Source: Glaesserella sp041814905
Lineage (GTDB): Bacteria; Pseudomonadota; Gammaproteobacteria; Enterobacterales; Pasteurellaceae
DNA: 7,124 bases
Reading direction: 5' to 3'
NCBI RefSeq assembly: GCF_041814905.1
Contig: NZ_JBGXYA010000044.1
Span: forward strand, 1 to 7,124
The notes under the pieces are model-generated. The model did no database searches. It was not told the DNA's origin and saw only the letters and a program-made list of their open reading frames with translations. Below are positions 6,376 through 7,124 of this stretch, piece by piece (the stretch's first letter is position 1; each line of letters opens with the position of its first letter). Made by a program: the position numbers and the translations under genes.

Positions 6376-7101
6376 TTAATTCATGTATAAACCACCGTTG
6401 ACATGGATGGTTTCACCGTTGATGTAAGCGGCATCATCGGATGCTAAAAACGCAACGGCTTTGGCAATATCCTGTGCAGAACCAAGTTTGCCTGCTGGGA
6501 TTTGGCTTAAAATTGCATTTTTCTGCTCTTCAGTAAGTTCATCGGTCATATCCGTAGCAATAAAGCCAGGAGCCACCACGTTTACGGTTACACCGCGTGA
6601 AGCGACTTCTTTCGCCAACGATTTAGAAAAACCGACAAGACCGGCTTTTGCCGCACAGTAGTTGGTTTGTCCCGGATTACCTGATGAACCAACCACAGAG
6701 CCGATAGAGATAATACGGCCGCCTTTTTTCATCATAGGGCGTAATACTGCTTTGGATAAACGGTAAATTGAGGTTAAGTTGGTTTGAATAATATCGAACC
6801 AGTCATCTTCTTTCATACGCATTAATAAACCGTCACGGGTAATCCCTGCGTTATTGACGAGAATATCAATGTCGCCGAATTGTTCTTTAATTTGAGCAAG
6901 CACTTGCTCGATAGATTCAGCATCCGCTACGTTTAAGACTAAACCTTTGCCTTTGTCACCTAAGTAAGCTGAGATTGACTCCGCCCCTTTTTCTGATGTT
7001 GCCGTGCCGATAACGAATGCACCTTTAGAAACTAATTCTTCAGCGATTGCACGCCCAATTCCACGGGTTGCCCCAGTGACTAATGCGATTTTATTTTGCA
7101 T
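6376..7101 (-). CDS. fabG: 3-oxoacyl-[acyl-carrier-protein] reductase
   Basis: Catalyses the NADPH-dependent first reduction of each fatty acid elongation cycle, turning 3-oxoacyl-ACP into 3-hydroxyacyl-ACP in the cytosol. The 241 residues form a classical short-chain dehydrogenase (E. coli FabG 244). The cofactor glycine motif TGATRGIG is at 9-16 and NNAG at 83-86. The catalytic residues Asn108, Ser135, Tyr148 and Lys152 (YxxxK) are all present, followed by VNVVAPGFIATDMT and a C-terminus HVNGGLYMN typical of FabG. These features separate it from other short-chain dehydrogenases. The ATG has AGGA (7112-7109) seven bases upstream. Upstream context is cut by the window edge; fabD and fabH would be expected there in the usual gammaproteobacterial cluster. 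acpP does not follow; a terminator does. Confidence 0.96.
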   Translation of the reverse strand: MQNKIALVTGATRGIGRAIAEELVSKGAFVIGTATSEKGAESISAYLGDKGKGLVLNVADAESIEQVLAQIKEQFGDIDILVNNAGITRDGLLMRMKEDDWFDIIQTNLTSIYRLSKAVLRPMMKKGGRIISIGSVVGSSGNPGQTNYCAAKAGLVGFSKSLAKEVASRGVTVNVVAPGFIATDMTDELTEEQKNAILSQIPAGKLGSAQDIAKAVAFLASDDAAYINGETIHVNGGLYMN

Positions 7102-7108
7102 ATATTAA

Positions 7109-7112
7109 TCCT
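7109..7112 (-). promoter_or_regulatory. fabG ribosome binding site
   Basis: AGGA on the minus strand, seven bases before the ATG at 7101-7099. It confirms the chosen start, because no other ATG or GTG in frame has a better placed site within the few bases visible upstream. Confidence 0.7.
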
Positions 7113-7124
7113 ATTTTATGTGTA

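Noticed and set aside
1..7124. CRISPR array, tRNA or rRNA gene, insertion sequence, phage or toxin-antitoxin genes
   Set aside because: No regularly spaced direct repeats, no tRNA-like cloverleaf, no rRNA-like sequence and no transposase or phage protein is visible on either strand.

Overview
The window looks like ordinary chromosome from a member of the Pasteurellaceae. The best evidence is the DNA uptake signal sequence ACAAGCGGT, which occurs five times exactly and once with one mismatch. Several copies are followed by the AT-rich tail (AAATTTGCAAA-like) expected of the Actinobacillus pleuropneumoniae-type signal rather than the Haemophilus influenzae type (AAGTGCGGT). An Actinobacillus, Mannheimia or Bibersteinia-like genome is therefore likely. 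The protein sequences fit a gammaproteobacterium and align well from memory with E. coli CarB, MutM, BrnQ and FabG.

Layout, left to right. At 8-463 (+) is an unrecognised, AT-rich gene for a protein of about 151 residues. Bases 464-783 form a 320-base gap holding an inverted uptake-signal pair, which may act as a terminator, and then a 192-base element with 52-base inverted terminal arms (561-612 and 701-752). Each arm carries its own GC-rich hairpin, which looks like a REP doublet or MITE. Next, at 784-3993 (+), is a complete carB, the large subunit of carbamoyl-phosphate synthase. carB ends at a probable two-way terminator and a second uptake-signal dyad, shared with the convergent mutM (4119-4943, -). 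mutM is the downstream member of a tight brnQ-mutM pair: brnQ (4953-6254, -) encodes a branched-chain amino acid transporter, and its stop codon overlaps the mutM ribosome binding site. At the right end, fabG (6376-7101, -) is complete and ends in its own hairpin terminator before brnQ.

The genes serve separate housekeeping jobs: arginine and pyrimidine precursor supply (carB), repair of oxidised guanine (mutM), uptake of Leu/Ile/Val (brnQ) and fatty acid elongation (fabG). There is no phage, CRISPR, toxin-antitoxin, restriction or secretion gene here, and I do not see a new multi-gene system. The parts worth a second look are the inverted-repeat element in front of carB, the unrecognised AT-rich gene beside it, the paired uptake signals at gene ends, the hairpin in front of brnQ and the brnQ-mutM coupling.
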